From a virus, in the IMG/VR virus record IMGVR_UViG_3300043313_000502, positions 1 through 56,391 of that record: a DNA stretch of 56,391 nucleotides; one strand, given 5' to 3'. Below, piece after piece: positions 7,775-16,695 of this stretch. The position numbers and the translations under genes were made by a program. The stretch's first letter is position 1, and every line of letters starts with the position of its first letter. The notes beneath the pieces were generated by a model, which worked only from the letters and a program-made list of their open reading frames with translations, was not told the origin of the DNA and made no database searches.

Positions 7775-8911
7775 TTACCACACGAAGCCGGTCGGCACGG
7801 TGTAGGCGCCTGCGGTAATCTTCATGATCGCCGACGCGCCACGCTGCGCCACACCAGATCCCAGACCCCGGACGAAGAAGGAGTCGATGAGCGGATAGTT
7901 CGCGTTGTTGCCCGGGCGGAGAACGAGCCCCTTCAGGCCCGGCTGCTCTGGCTCACGAAGACCCACGATGTTCAGGTTGGAGCTACGTCCCGCCGAAGCG
8001 GCCGCAACCATGTAGCCGGACGGGATCTGCGGGTCCTCGACCACGAGAATGTTCCCGTACGCCCCAACGACAGACATGTTGGCGAACGTGGCGGACGGCT
8101 GCGATCCCGCCGCGACCTCCCACCCCACTGGCAGCTGGAAGCCGATGCCCTGCGCCGGAATGAAGTCGTACACGGCCGTCTGCGCGTTGTTGTTGACAAC
8201 GCCGCGCCGGAACGTCTTGATGACATCCGACTCAGTTTTGTTCACCATCAGGATCGTGGTGTAGCCGTTCTGCCGGTTATAGCCATGCTCCTCGACCATG
8301 AAGGACAGATCCGTCAGGTCCGTCGAGTCCAGAGTTGCTGCCGCCGATGCAATGTAGTGCGTGTGCGTCGCCGGGTTGAACGTAGCGCTCTTGTACGGTG
8401 GGATGAACTGTCCGTCGCCGTTGTAGAGCGCCGTCACCGTATACGAGACATTGTTGATACCCGCAGAACGGTTGACGTTGTTGAAGAGTGCCTTCATTAC
8501 CAGATCGAACTGGAGAGCGTTGTCTGCCTCCATAGCTGTCTGCAGGATTGCATCCAGCTGCTGCGAACTGGCTCCGCCAAGCGCGTTCGGTCCACCTGCC
8601 AGGAACTGGAAGGTATACGCCGCACGCATGTCGTACCACTTGAACGGGAATGCCCGCTGTGTCACGACCGGCTGGGGACGAATCGAGACCGGAATTCCGA
8701 ACTCGGTGGCCTCTTCAAACCGCTCGCTGCCCGGGGTGATGATGTCCTCGATCACGTTCGTAACCGTGAAGGAGAGCAGGTCGATCAGCGGCTGGCGAGC
8801 ACTGTTGAACGACGCGAGCGCCGCTGCATAGTCGTTCCAGATCTTATTGAGATCCTGCCCGTCGCGGGTCCGGGTGAGGATGTCTGCACTGGTTGCGTAA
8901 CCCTTAGCCAT
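7775..8911 (-). CDS. Major capsid protein (HK97 fold)
   Basis: The 378-residue protein starts MAKGYATSADILTRTRDGQD and contains a long N-terminal helix, a region like the E-loop and P-domain (VIEDIITPGSERFEEATEFG) and a conserved late segment around SVVGAYGNILVVEDPQIPSG. It follows scaffold and decoration genes in the standard order. The length fits an HK97-type subunit that is assembled on a separate scaffold. Confidence 0.92.
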   Translation of the reverse strand: MAKGYATSADILTRTRDGQDLNKIWNDYAAALASFNSARQPLIDLLSFTVTNVIEDIITPGSERFEEATEFGIPVSIRPQPVVTQRAFPFKWYDMRAAYTFQFLAGGPNALGGASSQQLDAILQTAMEADNALQFDLVMKALFNNVNRSAGINNVSYTVTALYNGDGQFIPPYKSATFNPATHTHYIASAAATLDSTDLTDLSFMVEEHGYNRQNGYTTILMVNKTESDVIKTFRRGVVNNNAQTAVYDFIPAQGIGFQLPVGWEVAAGSQPSATFANMSVVGAYGNILVVEDPQIPSGYMVAAASAGRSSNLNIVGLREPEQPGLKGLVLRPGNNANYPLIDSFFVRGLGSGVAQRGASAIMKITAGAYTVPTGFVW

Positions 8912-8924
8912 GGCTCACCCCTCC

Positions 8925-9323
8925 TTACGTCGTAGCGATCGGGCAGCGAACGAGCATACGGGTCGTGCTGAGCATCTTGCCGACGATCTTCCCGGTCGCT
9001 GCGACAGCGTCCACGATCCCGACCCCGCCCGCAGTACCGTGGGCGTAGACAATGTCTCCCGCCGTCCACGCGGTACCGCCGGTCTTGGTTGCCTCCACGA
9101 TCTCGCCATCCGTCATGACATCGATCGGCTCTGCAACTGCCATCGGACGAACAGCCACGATGACGCCGATCACGGCCGTCTCGGCTGCTCCGCCGATCAC
9201 GACCTGACCGGAGGCGTTGATGCTTACGGCCTGAATCTTCCCAACGTCGGCCGTCAGGATCGCCGCCAGAAGGGGAGCCCGAAACCCGCCCACGCGCGGC
9301 TCATACTTATCGAACCGTGACAC
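8925..9323 (-). CDS. Head decoration protein
   Basis: The 132-residue GTG-started protein is rich in Gly, Ala and Val and looks all-beta (VSINASGQVVIGGAAETAVI, then TGGTAWTAGDIVYAHGTAG). It precedes the major capsid gene by 13 bases. Proteins of this size and composition in this slot are capsid decoration or stabilisation proteins of the gpD/DUF2190 type. The assignment rests on composition and order. Confidence 0.75.
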   Translation of the reverse strand: MSRFDKYEPRVGGFRAPLLAAILTADVGKIQAVSINASGQVVIGGAAETAVIGVIVAVRPMAVAEPIDVMTDGEIVEATKTGGTAWTAGDIVYAHGTAGGVGIVDAVAATGKIVGKMLSTTRMLVRCPIATT

Positions 9324-9339
9324 CTTTCACCACCTTTCG

Positions 9340-9996
9340 TTATCCCCCAAGGCGACTCCCCATCGCAGGGAAGCGCTTCCGCATCTGCTTCGCGTCCGGA
9401 GTCCCGGTGCCCTGCCCGCCCGTGTTCATAGGCGGAGTCCCGGGAGGTCCCGCGTCCGCGTTCCCATCGGTCGTCTTCGGCTTCACCATCCAGGGGCTCT
9501 CCTTTGCCAATCCATCAAGGATCAGCTTAAGCCCGGAGACCGTTCCGTCGTCGCCGATATCGAGCTTGCTGGTGTCGATCGCCTTCAGCGCCATCTTCGG
9601 ATCGTGCCACTCGTACGTGTTGTCCGACAAGAACGCAATCTGAATCCGCGCTTGTGACAACTCAGCCTTGGCCGTCTCGGCCTGCCTCTTGTATTCATCC
9701 GTGTCGCGCTTGAGCTTTTCGATCTCCGGAAGGTCCTTGTCCTTCAGCTGGCGGAGTTCCGCCTCAAAGGTGCTCGCCCTCCGGTCAGCGGCCTGCATCC
9801 GGTCCCGCAGCGCTGCGGCCTGCGTCTCAAGCTCACGCTCCCGGGCCGTCTGTCCCGTCGCCGCTGCGCCTGTCGTGTCGGCCGCGCCCGTACCGCTCTG
9901 GGTACCTGCATCGGTAGTACCGCTGTCACCTGTGCCATCCGCGTCGCTCTGCGCCGCGCCTTCGCCACCCTGGGCGTTGGGGTCAGGCTGTGTCAT
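9340..9996 (-). CDS. Capsid scaffolding protein
   Basis: The 218-residue protein has a low-complexity Gly/Thr/Ala/Asp N-terminus (residues 1-50), a central coiled coil (about 50-115, ARERELETQAAALRDRMQ and onward) and a basic C-terminal tip (KQMRKRFPAMGSRLGG). This is the classic scaffold architecture: the coil drives oligomerisation and the basic tip binds the capsid protein. It is encoded immediately before the decoration and major capsid genes. Confidence 0.88.
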   Translation of the reverse strand: MTQPDPNAQGGEGAAQSDADGTGDSGTTDAGTQSGTGAADTTGAAATGQTARERELETQAAALRDRMQAADRRASTFEAELRQLKDKDLPEIEKLKRDTDEYKRQAETAKAELSQARIQIAFLSDNTYEWHDPKMALKAIDTSKLDIGDDGTVSGLKLILDGLAKESPWMVKPKTTDGNADAGPPGTPPMNTGGQGTGTPDAKQMRKRFPAMGSRLGG

Positions 9997-10073
9997 ACCT
10001 TATGCCTCCAGATCTTAGACGGACTCTCATCCGGGAGTCTAGCTGGGTGTCCTTCCACCGATACGCAAATCAC

Positions 10074-10095
10074 CCCCGCTGACGTTCCAGCGGGG
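10074..10095 (-). terminator. Hairpin ahead of the scaffold gene
   Basis: Arms CCCCGCTG (10074-10081) and CAGCGGGG (10088-10095) pair around a 6-base loop. On the minus strand the stem is followed by GTGATTTGCG. A second small hairpin (GACTC/GAGTC, near 10023-10040) follows before the ribosome-binding site GGAGGCATAAGG of the scaffold gene. This is the only sizeable gap in the head operon, so attenuation or processing between the portal and capsid parts is possible. Confidence 0.45.
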
Positions 10096-10111
10096 ATGCG
10101 AGAAGGACAGG

Positions 10112-10342
10112 TTACGCTGACAGACGGGTCTTCCGGATGCGTTCGCGGAGGTCTTCGTTGACCGTCCCGAACGGGTTGTCACGAGGGTTCTGTTCCCATC
10201 CAAGTATCAGTAACTGCACCGGATCGGGCAGTTCAGAGAACTCGCGCTTGCCCTGAAGGGACGACGAAACCTGGCGTCGTTGGGCCAGCGTCGGCCACCC
10301 GAACTGCATGGCTAGCGACACGCGCTGCTCCAGAGTTTGCAC
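10112..10342 (-). CDS. Hypothetical small protein after the MuF gene
   Basis: I choose the GTG at 10342, which sits after GGAGGCGTAG, over an in-frame TTG at 10360. The 76-residue product begins with Gln-Thr-Leu-Glu-Gln-Arg and contains SELPDPVQLLILGWEQNPRD and a basic C-terminus. No domain is recognised. It is co-transcribed with portal and MuF genes, so a head-assembly role is plausible but unproved. Confidence 0.65.
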   Translation of the reverse strand: MQTLEQRVSLAMQFGWPTLAQRRQVSSSLQGKREFSELPDPVQLLILGWEQNPRDNPFGTVNEDLRERIRKTRLSA

Positions 10343-10343
10343 C

Positions 10344-12164
10344 CTACGCCTCCACGACAATCACGGAACGGTTCAAGATTACATACTGATCTATGCTGGT
10401 TCGTTTGCCACCAACTACTGCTCCATCGTCTGACTTTAGAACCTGGATAACGTCGTACCCCCGGAGCGCAGCGAAGCGTCCCGGGTCGTTGATCACTTCC
10501 AAGCTTACTCTGAATGCGTCCCGGATGTGTGCAGGCTGATCCCAATGGGAGGCGCGAGGCCCAAGCCCGAAACTGGCACGTAGATCCTCAACCGCCTGTT
10601 GTTGCATGTCTTGTAGCTTGCTGTACTCAATGATCCTGGCGTCCGGACTGATAGCTATCCGAACAGACACCGAAGTGCCAGGATGGGTAGCCACCTTCTT
10701 GGCGTAGTACTCGGCCACCCGGGAATCTATGGAGGTATAGATCCCATTCCCATAGATCCCCAATCCTGTGAAGTACTCATCCTGGGATATGAACTCGCGG
10801 AGGGCTTCCCGCCCCGTTACGCCTTCGCCCCCAGTAAATCCTCTATGCACCAGCCTCCAATTTCTCTCCTGAACCAAAATATCCAAACTGGACTTCGTTA
10901 CCGTCCCGGGAAGACCAAACCCCTGCTTTTGTATGATGTTCGACAATGTCTGGTCGCCGAACCAGGCCCGACCCGCTTTGGTCTTGGTGTAGGAGAACTT
11001 CTCCCAGATATCCATGGCGGCGTCGGAAAGCTCCGCGTGCCCCTGGGCCGCTTTGGACAACCGCGCAAGCTCGCTCTGCATGTCGCTGGACAGATCGCGC
11101 CCCGGCGTCCGCTTGGGGACCGGTATCTGACGGTTGGACTTCGGAACAGCCGTGCTCGGCTTCGGGACAGCGGAACGGCGCACCGCCGGAGTCGTAGCCC
11201 GCTTCGCCACCGCCTTCTTGGCAGACTTGGCAAGAGTCGGTATGTTCCGCCCCAGCTCCTGTCCGGCGGACTCCGCAAACAGCTTGGAGATCTGCGCGTC
11301 GTACTTCCCAGCGAACATGTTGTCTATGAAGGCTTCCTCGGACTCCACGACCGGCGTCACGTAGCAGAAACAGTGGGGGTGTGGCTTCCGGGGGACGTCC
11401 TCGGTCTTGTACACACCCGCCCCGAGTCGAGAGTGGTCTTCGTTCGCATACTGGTCGCACACGTCCGTCTTGGGGTGCGAGCGGGACAGGTGCCACTGCA
11501 TCCCGTGTACCCAGGGCTTGTCCATCGCCGAATTGACGGAGATCGCATGGAAGGCGTTGTTGATCTCAGATCTCGCAAGCCGGAGCGCCGCGTACCGGAC
11601 CCCGCCGGGCGTGTTGGGGTTGAACCAGTCCTCCGCCTCTTTCGCGAACTCCTGGGCGGACAGGCCACGAGCGAGCGCGGAGTTGATGCCAGCTTCTACT
11701 CGGCCGTCCATCCACGCCTGCGTCCGGTAGATCCGCTCGCTCAGAGGAATGGCGCTCTGCGCCATCCGGGTAACCGCGACCTCGACCGAGTGCGCTAATC
11801 CCTGCGAGAGCGCCTCTCCCAGTGCTAGAGCCTTCGCGGTATCTCCGATAGCAGCGAACAGCGCGGCATCCGTAGCGGTCCCTAGAGCCACGGCGCGGGA
11901 CGCTGCCTCGACCCGTCGGGCGGACACGATGTCGCCGAGCTTCCGGAAGATCTTGGCCTGCTCGGCGAGCATGGCACGCTTGATCGTGCGAAGCTGCTCG
12001 GCGCGGACCATCGCGCTGATGTTCGACTTCTTTTCCAGGGCACGGAGCATCCTCCGCGTGTCCTTCAGGGACGTATCCAGCATACGCAGGATGTCCCTGT
12101 CAGCGAGTCGCTGGACCCGCGCGTAGGCCGCTAGCCATTCATTAGGCTGGGGCTTCGCTGGCAT
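10344..12164 (-). CDS. MuF-like minor head protein fused to an ADP-ribosyltransferase-like domain
   Basis: The 606-residue protein has three parts. Residues about 1-275 are a MuF/gp7-like minor head domain ending in the Cys/His-rich segment SRSHPKTDVCDQYANEDH...HPHCFCYVTPV (228-272). Residues 310-360 are a basic, Pro-rich linker. Residues about 400-606 look like an ADP-ribosyltransferase fold: LVHRG at 438-442, GLGIYGNGIYTS at 467-478, AEYYA at 484-488 and QYVILNRS at 593-600. MuF proteins sit on the portal and can enter the cell with the DNA, so the C-terminal domain could act on host targets at injection. The fold call is by motif spacing. The usual E-x-E of the R-S-E group is not evident. 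Confidence 0.8.
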   Translation of the reverse strand: MPAKPQPNEWLAAYARVQRLADRDILRMLDTSLKDTRRMLRALEKKSNISAMVRAEQLRTIKRAMLAEQAKIFRKLGDIVSARRVEAASRAVALGTATDAALFAAIGDTAKALALGEALSQGLAHSVEVAVTRMAQSAIPLSERIYRTQAWMDGRVEAGINSALARGLSAQEFAKEAEDWFNPNTPGGVRYAALRLARSEINNAFHAISVNSAMDKPWVHGMQWHLSRSHPKTDVCDQYANEDHSRLGAGVYKTEDVPRKPHPHCFCYVTPVVESEEAFIDNMFAGKYDAQISKLFAESAGQELGRNIPTLAKSAKKAVAKRATTPAVRRSAVPKPSTAVPKSNRQIPVPKRTPGRDLSSDMQSELARLSKAAQGHAELSDAAMDIWEKFSYTKTKAGRAWFGDQTLSNIIQKQGFGLPGTVTKSSLDILVQERNWRLVHRGFTGGEGVTGREALREFISQDEYFTGLGIYGNGIYTSIDSRVAEYYAKKVATHPGTSVSVRIAISPDARIIEYSKLQDMQQQAVEDLRASFGLGPRASHWDQPAHIRDAFRVSLEVINDPGRFAALRGYDVIQVLKSDDGAVVGGKRTSIDQYVILNRSVIVVEA

Positions 12165-13740
12165 TCGGCGTCCCGTCCGCTACCGCCCCGTCCAGCCGTG
12201 CCCCTACCGCGTCGAGAGCAGCCTGGCTCTCGTCCAGGATCTGCTGATCGATGTCGTCCGGGAAGGTGATGCCTAAGCGCTCGGATAGCAACTGGCGGGC
12301 GAACTCCTTGCTGATGATCGCGACGTCCGGCTTTACGAGTGAGGTGATCTCCTCGATGAACTCTTTACGGTTCAGCGGGATCGCCGGAGCGAACGCGACC
12401 CGCGCTTCCAGGAGGTCGCTAACCGTTAAGCCCTCGTACGCGGGCAGCCAACCATGCAGAAGATCATGCATGAGCTGGTCGAGCTTACCCTTGATGTCTA
12501 GCTCCTTCTCTGCATTCTTTCCGGTGAGAGGGGCGAACTGGATGGCGAGCGCGATCCCGGACTGTGCCACCTGAACATCCACGTTACCCGTCGCGACGTC
12601 TGGCGTGCTCGTCGTCTCCCGAGCCGTCCTCTGTAGCTGGTTGAAGTGCCCAATCGGAGCGTCAATGTTCGTAGCGCCCTCGACCCTCCAGAACTTCTTT
12701 CCCGGCTCGACCTCCGCCACCGCTCCCGGGCTCACCGTCCAGTCAACCTCCTCGCCCTGCGCATTCACGGGGTGCCCGGAGTCGGTCGCATAGATCCCAA
12801 TGCTCTGTAGCGCAATCGTCAGATCTTCATCGCTCAGCGTCGCGGTAAGACCGCCCAGGATCGTCTCAATGCCCTGTAGCTCAGAGATGCCGAAGGTGGC
12901 TGTTCCGTGACGCTTGTTCCGGAAGTGGTAGACCGGGATCGCCGTGATCTGCAAGGGCAGAACCACACCCGCCATAAGGAGCGCCGTTGCCTCCGTGTTC
13001 AGACGCGTCGGTACTTCGACCTCTTCCAGATCCTCCTCTGTCAGCGGATCGCGATCATCCCATTTGTTGAAAGCGAAGAATCCCATCTGTGCCCAGACAG
13101 TCCCGAGGGGAGCGCCGAACTCGGCCGCGTCGTCCGGGTTCAGGATCCGCCGGTACATGAGCCGCTGCGCGACCTGGGTTGTACCGTCGTCCGCGAATAT
13201 GATGGTAACTAGGTAGCAGCCGACGATGCGCTCCGAGTCGACAGGATCCTTAATCGGGAAGTACTGCTCAGGCTCTAGCTCGGTGATCCGGAGCCTCGCG
13301 CCCTCGGGCTTGAGGGGATCCGCCGTAACGTGAAGGAGGCCGTCACCCTTGATCAGGGTCCAACGCTTTACCGAGCCGAACTTGGCGTTGAACTCCTCGC
13401 GCCGGAACAGAGAGTCAATAGCCGCCATCGGTACCAGACGCGTCGCCTCGTCCGCAACATCCCCCGTATCGCTCAAGACCCATGACCACTTCGGATCCTT
13501 AGCCAGGTAGTTGTTAGTCGCCTCCACGATCGTCCGGGCGCCTGCCACGAACCGTCGGGATACCGCGTCCCCATCGTCCCGGAGCATGGAGGAAAAAGCG
13601 TTCTGGGTGTTGTTGAAGATGTCGGCGTATGTGTAGTACGCCTGCACCCGGGCAACGTCCTCCGCCTGTTTGTTGTTCAAGAACGTGGGCGCAGTCAAGC
13701 CCAAATCTACCGCCGTCTGATATGGGCTAGTAGCGACCAT
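12142..13740 (-). CDS. Portal protein
   Basis: The 532-residue protein lies between the large terminase and MuF genes. I take the ATG at 13740, preceded by AAGAAGGGG, because an earlier in-frame TTG overlaps the terminase gene more deeply. Features of portals include the segment around ARLRITELEPEQYFPI, the dispersed polar core and the segment ELDIKGKLDQLMHDLLHGWL in the C-terminal half. The portal dodecamer is the DNA entry channel and head-tail connector base. Length and synteny are typical for the SPP1/HK97-like class. Confidence 0.92.
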   Translation of the reverse strand: MVATSPYQTAVDLGLTAPTFLNNKQAEDVARVQAYYTYADIFNNTQNAFSSMLRDDGDAVSRRFVAGARTIVEATNNYLAKDPKWSWVLSDTGDVADEATRLVPMAAIDSLFRREEFNAKFGSVKRWTLIKGDGLLHVTADPLKPEGARLRITELEPEQYFPIKDPVDSERIVGCYLVTIIFADDGTTQVAQRLMYRRILNPDDAAEFGAPLGTVWAQMGFFAFNKWDDRDPLTEEDLEEVEVPTRLNTEATALLMAGVVLPLQITAIPVYHFRNKRHGTATFGISELQGIETILGGLTATLSDEDLTIALQSIGIYATDSGHPVNAQGEEVDWTVSPGAVAEVEPGKKFWRVEGATNIDAPIGHFNQLQRTARETTSTPDVATGNVDVQVAQSGIALAIQFAPLTGKNAEKELDIKGKLDQLMHDLLHGWLPAYEGLTVSDLLEARVAFAPAIPLNRKEFIEEITSLVKPDVAIISKEFARQLLSERLGITFPDDIDQQILDESQAALDAVGARLDGAVADGTPNASEAPA

Positions 13741-15259
13741 CGAAACCCCTTCTTGTTCCAATCTGCACCTGGGACTGCCTCGTTTTAACGTACGGAGAAC
13801 CGAACATGCCGCTAAAGAATCGCCCCAACGCCTCTGGAGTGTGGTCGTCCTTCTTCATGGGCTGCTCGGGCGCTTCCCGCCCCCGCTCGCCCGCCTTCGC
13901 GGAGTCCGGGTACCGGTAGTCGTTCAGCTCGCGGATCGTGTTGACACACTTGCGATGCACGGTAAGACTGGGCAGTTTCTCGGGATGACCGTACTCCAGA
14001 TGCTCTGGGGAGAGCTTGAGATGCCTCCGGATCCACTCGATCCGGTCGTCTAGCGAGATGCTCCCTCCCTTGTACCCCTTCAGGTGGAGCAGCCCGGACA
14101 GTTCGCGGGTCCGGTCCGGCTCGGCGGGATCCGGAAAGAACATCCGGATTGTCTGAGGAGCGAGATTTCGCGACCGGATCTCCGCCGCTGCCTCGCTAGT
14201 CGTCCGGTTGGTCTCATAGTACTCATCCAGCACATGCACACGTTTGTGGTGCGGATCGATCTGGAGCAGTAGCCAGACGAAGGGATTCGTGAAACCATAG
14301 TCAACACAGGCATACGTCTCCCAAGAATCCTCAAACACCTGATCGGTGACGTGTATCTCCTCATCAAAGTTCTTGAAGACGCGCCCCACATACTCGGTGA
14401 AGAGTGCGGCCTCTTCCTGGTTGAACATCTCGGTCGACATGTCTAGGAAGAGCGCCCAGATCTCCGGATGGATACCGGGCGGGTGTACCAGTCCATGAGT
14501 CGCTGAATGAAGCATCTGCAACGCCGGCAGGACAGCGTCTAGCCGATGCTTACGCCGCGCCTCCACGAGGTTATCCAGCAACTTCTCATCCACACCGCCC
14601 GGGTACAGATACGGGTTCACCCATGCCGGTGCCCTCCAACTCTTCCAGTCGGTCCGGAACGGGTCCATCCCCGCCATGTACAGGTCATAGAACCAATTCT
14701 TGCCCTCGGGCGTGGACAGGAACGCTGACCATCCAGTGAAGTCCGCAAGCATCGGCCGGATGTACTTGATCCAGGTCGAAGGCTTCAACTTTGCAGCCTC
14801 AGAAAGCACCACGCCGGACAGGCCCTCTCCGACCAGGCTCTCCGGATGCATGGCACTCTTTGCATGCACTATGAAGCGCCGGTTGAAGAGCGAGCAGATC
14901 ATGGTCCCGCCCTCGGGGTTGTAGTAGCTCCCCGGAGTGTCCATGGGCATCTGTAGCCGCTTCATTCCATCCCAGAATACGCGGAACTCCTTCTCTGAGT
15001 CTGAGTACCCGGGACCGACGATCCAGTACTCTCGCCGCTGCGAGACCTTCTCCAAATGCTCCATCTCGTACCAGGCGCGGTAAGCCTCTGGGATGAGCAG
15101 GTGCCCTCCCGTCTGCGATTTGCCCGCCCGGCGGCCGAAGGCCACGACCTTGTTCCGTGTCCGGTCCAGCAAGATCTCGCGCTGCGTCGGATACGGCGAC
15201 CAGTTAGTCCGGTCCCACGTCATTTGATGCACGGGCGGAGGGACCGGAGTCGTGATCAC
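13727..15259 (-). CDS. Terminase large subunit
   Basis: The 510-residue packaging motor begins at a GTG in a GTGA overlap. The ATPase half has a Walker A variant GRRAGKSQT at 42-50 and a Walker B-like GVVLSEAA at 149-156. The nuclease half has CVDYGFTNPF (Asp320) and a later acidic pair in MKKDDHTPEALGRF near 468-482, consistent with an RNase H-like nuclease. It cuts concatemeric DNA and drives it through the portal. Confidence 0.94.
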   Translation of the reverse strand: MITTPVPPPVHQMTWDRTNWSPYPTQREILLDRTRNKVVAFGRRAGKSQTGGHLLIPEAYRAWYEMEHLEKVSQRREYWIVGPGYSDSEKEFRVFWDGMKRLQMPMDTPGSYYNPEGGTMICSLFNRRFIVHAKSAMHPESLVGEGLSGVVLSEAAKLKPSTWIKYIRPMLADFTGWSAFLSTPEGKNWFYDLYMAGMDPFRTDWKSWRAPAWVNPYLYPGGVDEKLLDNLVEARRKHRLDAVLPALQMLHSATHGLVHPPGIHPEIWALFLDMSTEMFNQEEAALFTEYVGRVFKNFDEEIHVTDQVFEDSWETYACVDYGFTNPFVWLLLQIDPHHKRVHVLDEYYETNRTTSEAAAEIRSRNLAPQTIRMFFPDPAEPDRTRELSGLLHLKGYKGGSISLDDRIEWIRRHLKLSPEHLEYGHPEKLPSLTVHRKCVNTIRELNDYRYPDSAKAGERGREAPEQPMKKDDHTPEALGRFFSGMFGSPYVKTRQSQVQIGTRRGFDGRY

Positions 15260-15444
15260 CTTTCACGCTCGATGCTGCTAGTCCCGGTCCCGCCTTCAAA
15301 ACCCATCTTCATAGCATCCGCGTCAAGCTTAGTAGACTCCAGCGCGTCGAGCGCGCGACGGATCAGATCCTCCATGGTGTCTTCCTCGACGTCGCTCTTG
15401 ATCTCTACCTCATGAGCAGCGATAGTCAGCCGGAACTCCCTCAC
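15256..15444 (-). CDS. Hypothetical small protein between terminase subunits
   Basis: The 62-residue product starts at GTG in a GTGA overlap with the small terminase gene and ends in a GTGA overlap with the large one. It is acidic and helical (VEEDTMEDLIRRALDALEST). No family is recognised. The tight coupling suggests a partner in packaging, but this is inference. Confidence 0.7.
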   Translation of the reverse strand: MREFRLTIAAHEVEIKSDVEEDTMEDLIRRALDALESTKLDADAMKMGFEGGTGTSSIERER

Positions 15445-16094
15445 GCTTCAGCCCCAGACTCGGATCCGGTCTCGTACTCCCCCTCGAACAGCTTCCGCAG
15501 CCCCTGTTGCCACTGAGGCATCGTAACGTCGATCTCGAATCCGCTCTTGATCCCCGCCCGGTCGAGCACGGAGTTCATGGCAGCGATGGCATCCTTGTGT
15601 GCAGTCTTCGGATTCAGAGCTATCTCCAACATCCGACCGACGACCATGTCCGAAGCAAGCGCTAGCCGCGCCCGGGCCGCTGCCTTGACCTGGGGGATGT
15701 ACCCGCCGTGCACGACACAGACGTCCGCTCCAGGAGTTGCCGGGCGGAGGCAGGGGCGGGTAAGAGCCTCGTTATCAGCATCGATTACGTAGCGCCCCTG
15801 CTTATCGCGGAGGTACGCACGAGCGATGCACGGACTAGGACAGATGTTGGCATACTCGCCAAGTTCGTCAAGGTATTCCTGGAGGTACTTCCAGCGCCAC
15901 CGAGAACCAAACGGAACAGCTTCCTCATCCTCGCCGATCCGGGAAAGCTCACCCATACCAAAGTGGGCCTCCAGCCACTCCTGGTCGGCCTGGGTGTTTC
16001 CTCGGCTGTTCTTGGGAACGTTGACATCCCGCGCACCGTCGGGGCGGACCTTGGCATGTCTGAGTCCTGGCTCTCTACCTGCTCGTCTTGGCAC
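15441..16094 (-). CDS. Terminase small subunit
   Basis: The 217-residue protein contains a Cys/His segment (ICPSPCIARAYL ... PCLRPATPGADVCVVHGGYI) followed by helices QVKAAARARLALASDMVVGR and AAMNSVLDRAGIKSG. The pattern is typical of actinophage small terminases, which recognise packaging DNA and regulate the large subunit. The start is a GTG at 16094. No strong ribosome-binding site is visible, so a start further in is possible. Confidence 0.83.
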   Translation of the reverse strand: MPRRAGREPGLRHAKVRPDGARDVNVPKNSRGNTQADQEWLEAHFGMGELSRIGEDEEAVPFGSRWRWKYLQEYLDELGEYANICPSPCIARAYLRDKQGRYVIDADNEALTRPCLRPATPGADVCVVHGGYIPQVKAAARARLALASDMVVGRMLEIALNPKTAHKDAIAAMNSVLDRAGIKSGFEIDVTMPQWQQGLRKLFEGEYETGSESGAEA

Positions 16095-16176
16095 GCAGAT
16101 GAGAATACGCTAGCGGCACCGGAAAGCCCTCGGGTACGGTCTCCGGGTCGAGATATCCCCTGGGATTTTTGCCCAT
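16075..16176 (-). CDS. Possible 33-residue leader gene of the late operon
   Basis: This short frame encodes MGKNPRGYLDPETVPEGFPV and 13 more residues. It overlaps the terminase small subunit start by 20 bases and follows the terminator at 16258-16293. The ribosome-binding site is weak (AGCCGGG). It may be a true small gene coupled to terminase translation, or only leader sequence. Confidence 0.4.
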   Translation of the reverse strand: MGKNPRGYLDPETVPEGFPVPLAYSHLRAKTSR

Positions 16177-16208
16177 CCCGGCTGAACCGGTTCTGGTGGC
16201 AGGGCAAG

Positions 16209-16237
16209 CTAACAACCAGATACCGCTTTCAGGACAA
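16209..16237 (-). promoter_or_regulatory. Candidate promoter of the late operon
   Basis: On the minus strand TTGTCC (16237-16232) lies 17 bases before TGTTAG (16214-16209). This lies just downstream of a strong terminator and upstream of the terminase genes. The -35 is reasonable and the -10 is poor. Position is the main argument. Confidence 0.3.
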
Positions 16238-16257
16238 CGCTCGGGATTCGGAACAGC

Positions 16258-16293
16258 AAAGCCCGCCAACTCCTAGGTAAGCTGGCGGGCTTT
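16258..16293. terminator. Terminator separating the small-gene operon from the late operon
   Basis: Perfect arms AAAGCCCGCCA (16258-16268) and TGGCGGGCTTT (16283-16293) enclose a 14-base loop. Both ends carry the A/T-run of a bidirectional terminator. On the minus strand it ends transcripts from the gene stopping at 16300. Confidence 0.85.
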
Positions 16294-16299
16294 CGCTTG

Positions 16300-16695
16300 T
16301 CAGTCCCAGACCTGCGCTTCGTACCAGCGCACCCAGGGCTCGGCCGCTTGCACGATGCCCATAACGTGCAGCAGGGCCATAAACCGAATGACGCTGATGT
16401 GGTTGGCCTCGAACAGGATGTGTTCAGCTGGAGGCCCGTCGCTGAACTCATCCATAACATGCAGGGTTACCTTGCAACCGATGTGCGACCCCTGATCCGA
16501 GACCTCCAAGTGCGTCTCATCCTGCGCCCGGCTGAAGACATAGTGGCGACGGTCCTCCACGACCGCAGACAGTTCAAGCTCTTTCGCGTCTGCCCAGCCA
16601 GATTTCGTCATCTTGTCAAAGAGGAGCAGCATGTCATTCGTGCCCAGGATCGGTTCGTATGGAGTCGGGGGACGAACATCCTCGTACGCCGTCAT
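16300..16695 (-). CDS. Hypothetical protein
   Basis: The 131-residue product starts in an ATGA overlap with the gene before it. It begins MTAYEDVRPPTPYEPILGTN and has a hydrophobic C-terminal half (ISVIRFMALLHVMGIVQAAE) that is more likely a buried helix than a membrane span. No family is recognised. It is the last gene of the middle operon, followed at once by the terminator. Confidence 0.7.
   Translation of the reverse strand: MTAYEDVRPPTPYEPILGTNDMLLLFDKMTKSGWADAKELELSAVVEDRRHYVFSRAQDETHLEVSDQGSHIGCKVTLHVMDEFSDGPPAEHILFEANHISVIRFMALLHVMGIVQAAEPWVRWYEAQVWD

Noticed and set aside
7607-8935. Plus-strand open frame of 442 codons opposite the major capsid gene
   Set aside because: It mirrors the capsid gene, is Arg-rich without domain features, and no other plus-strand gene is credible. 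It is an antisense shadow caused by high GC.
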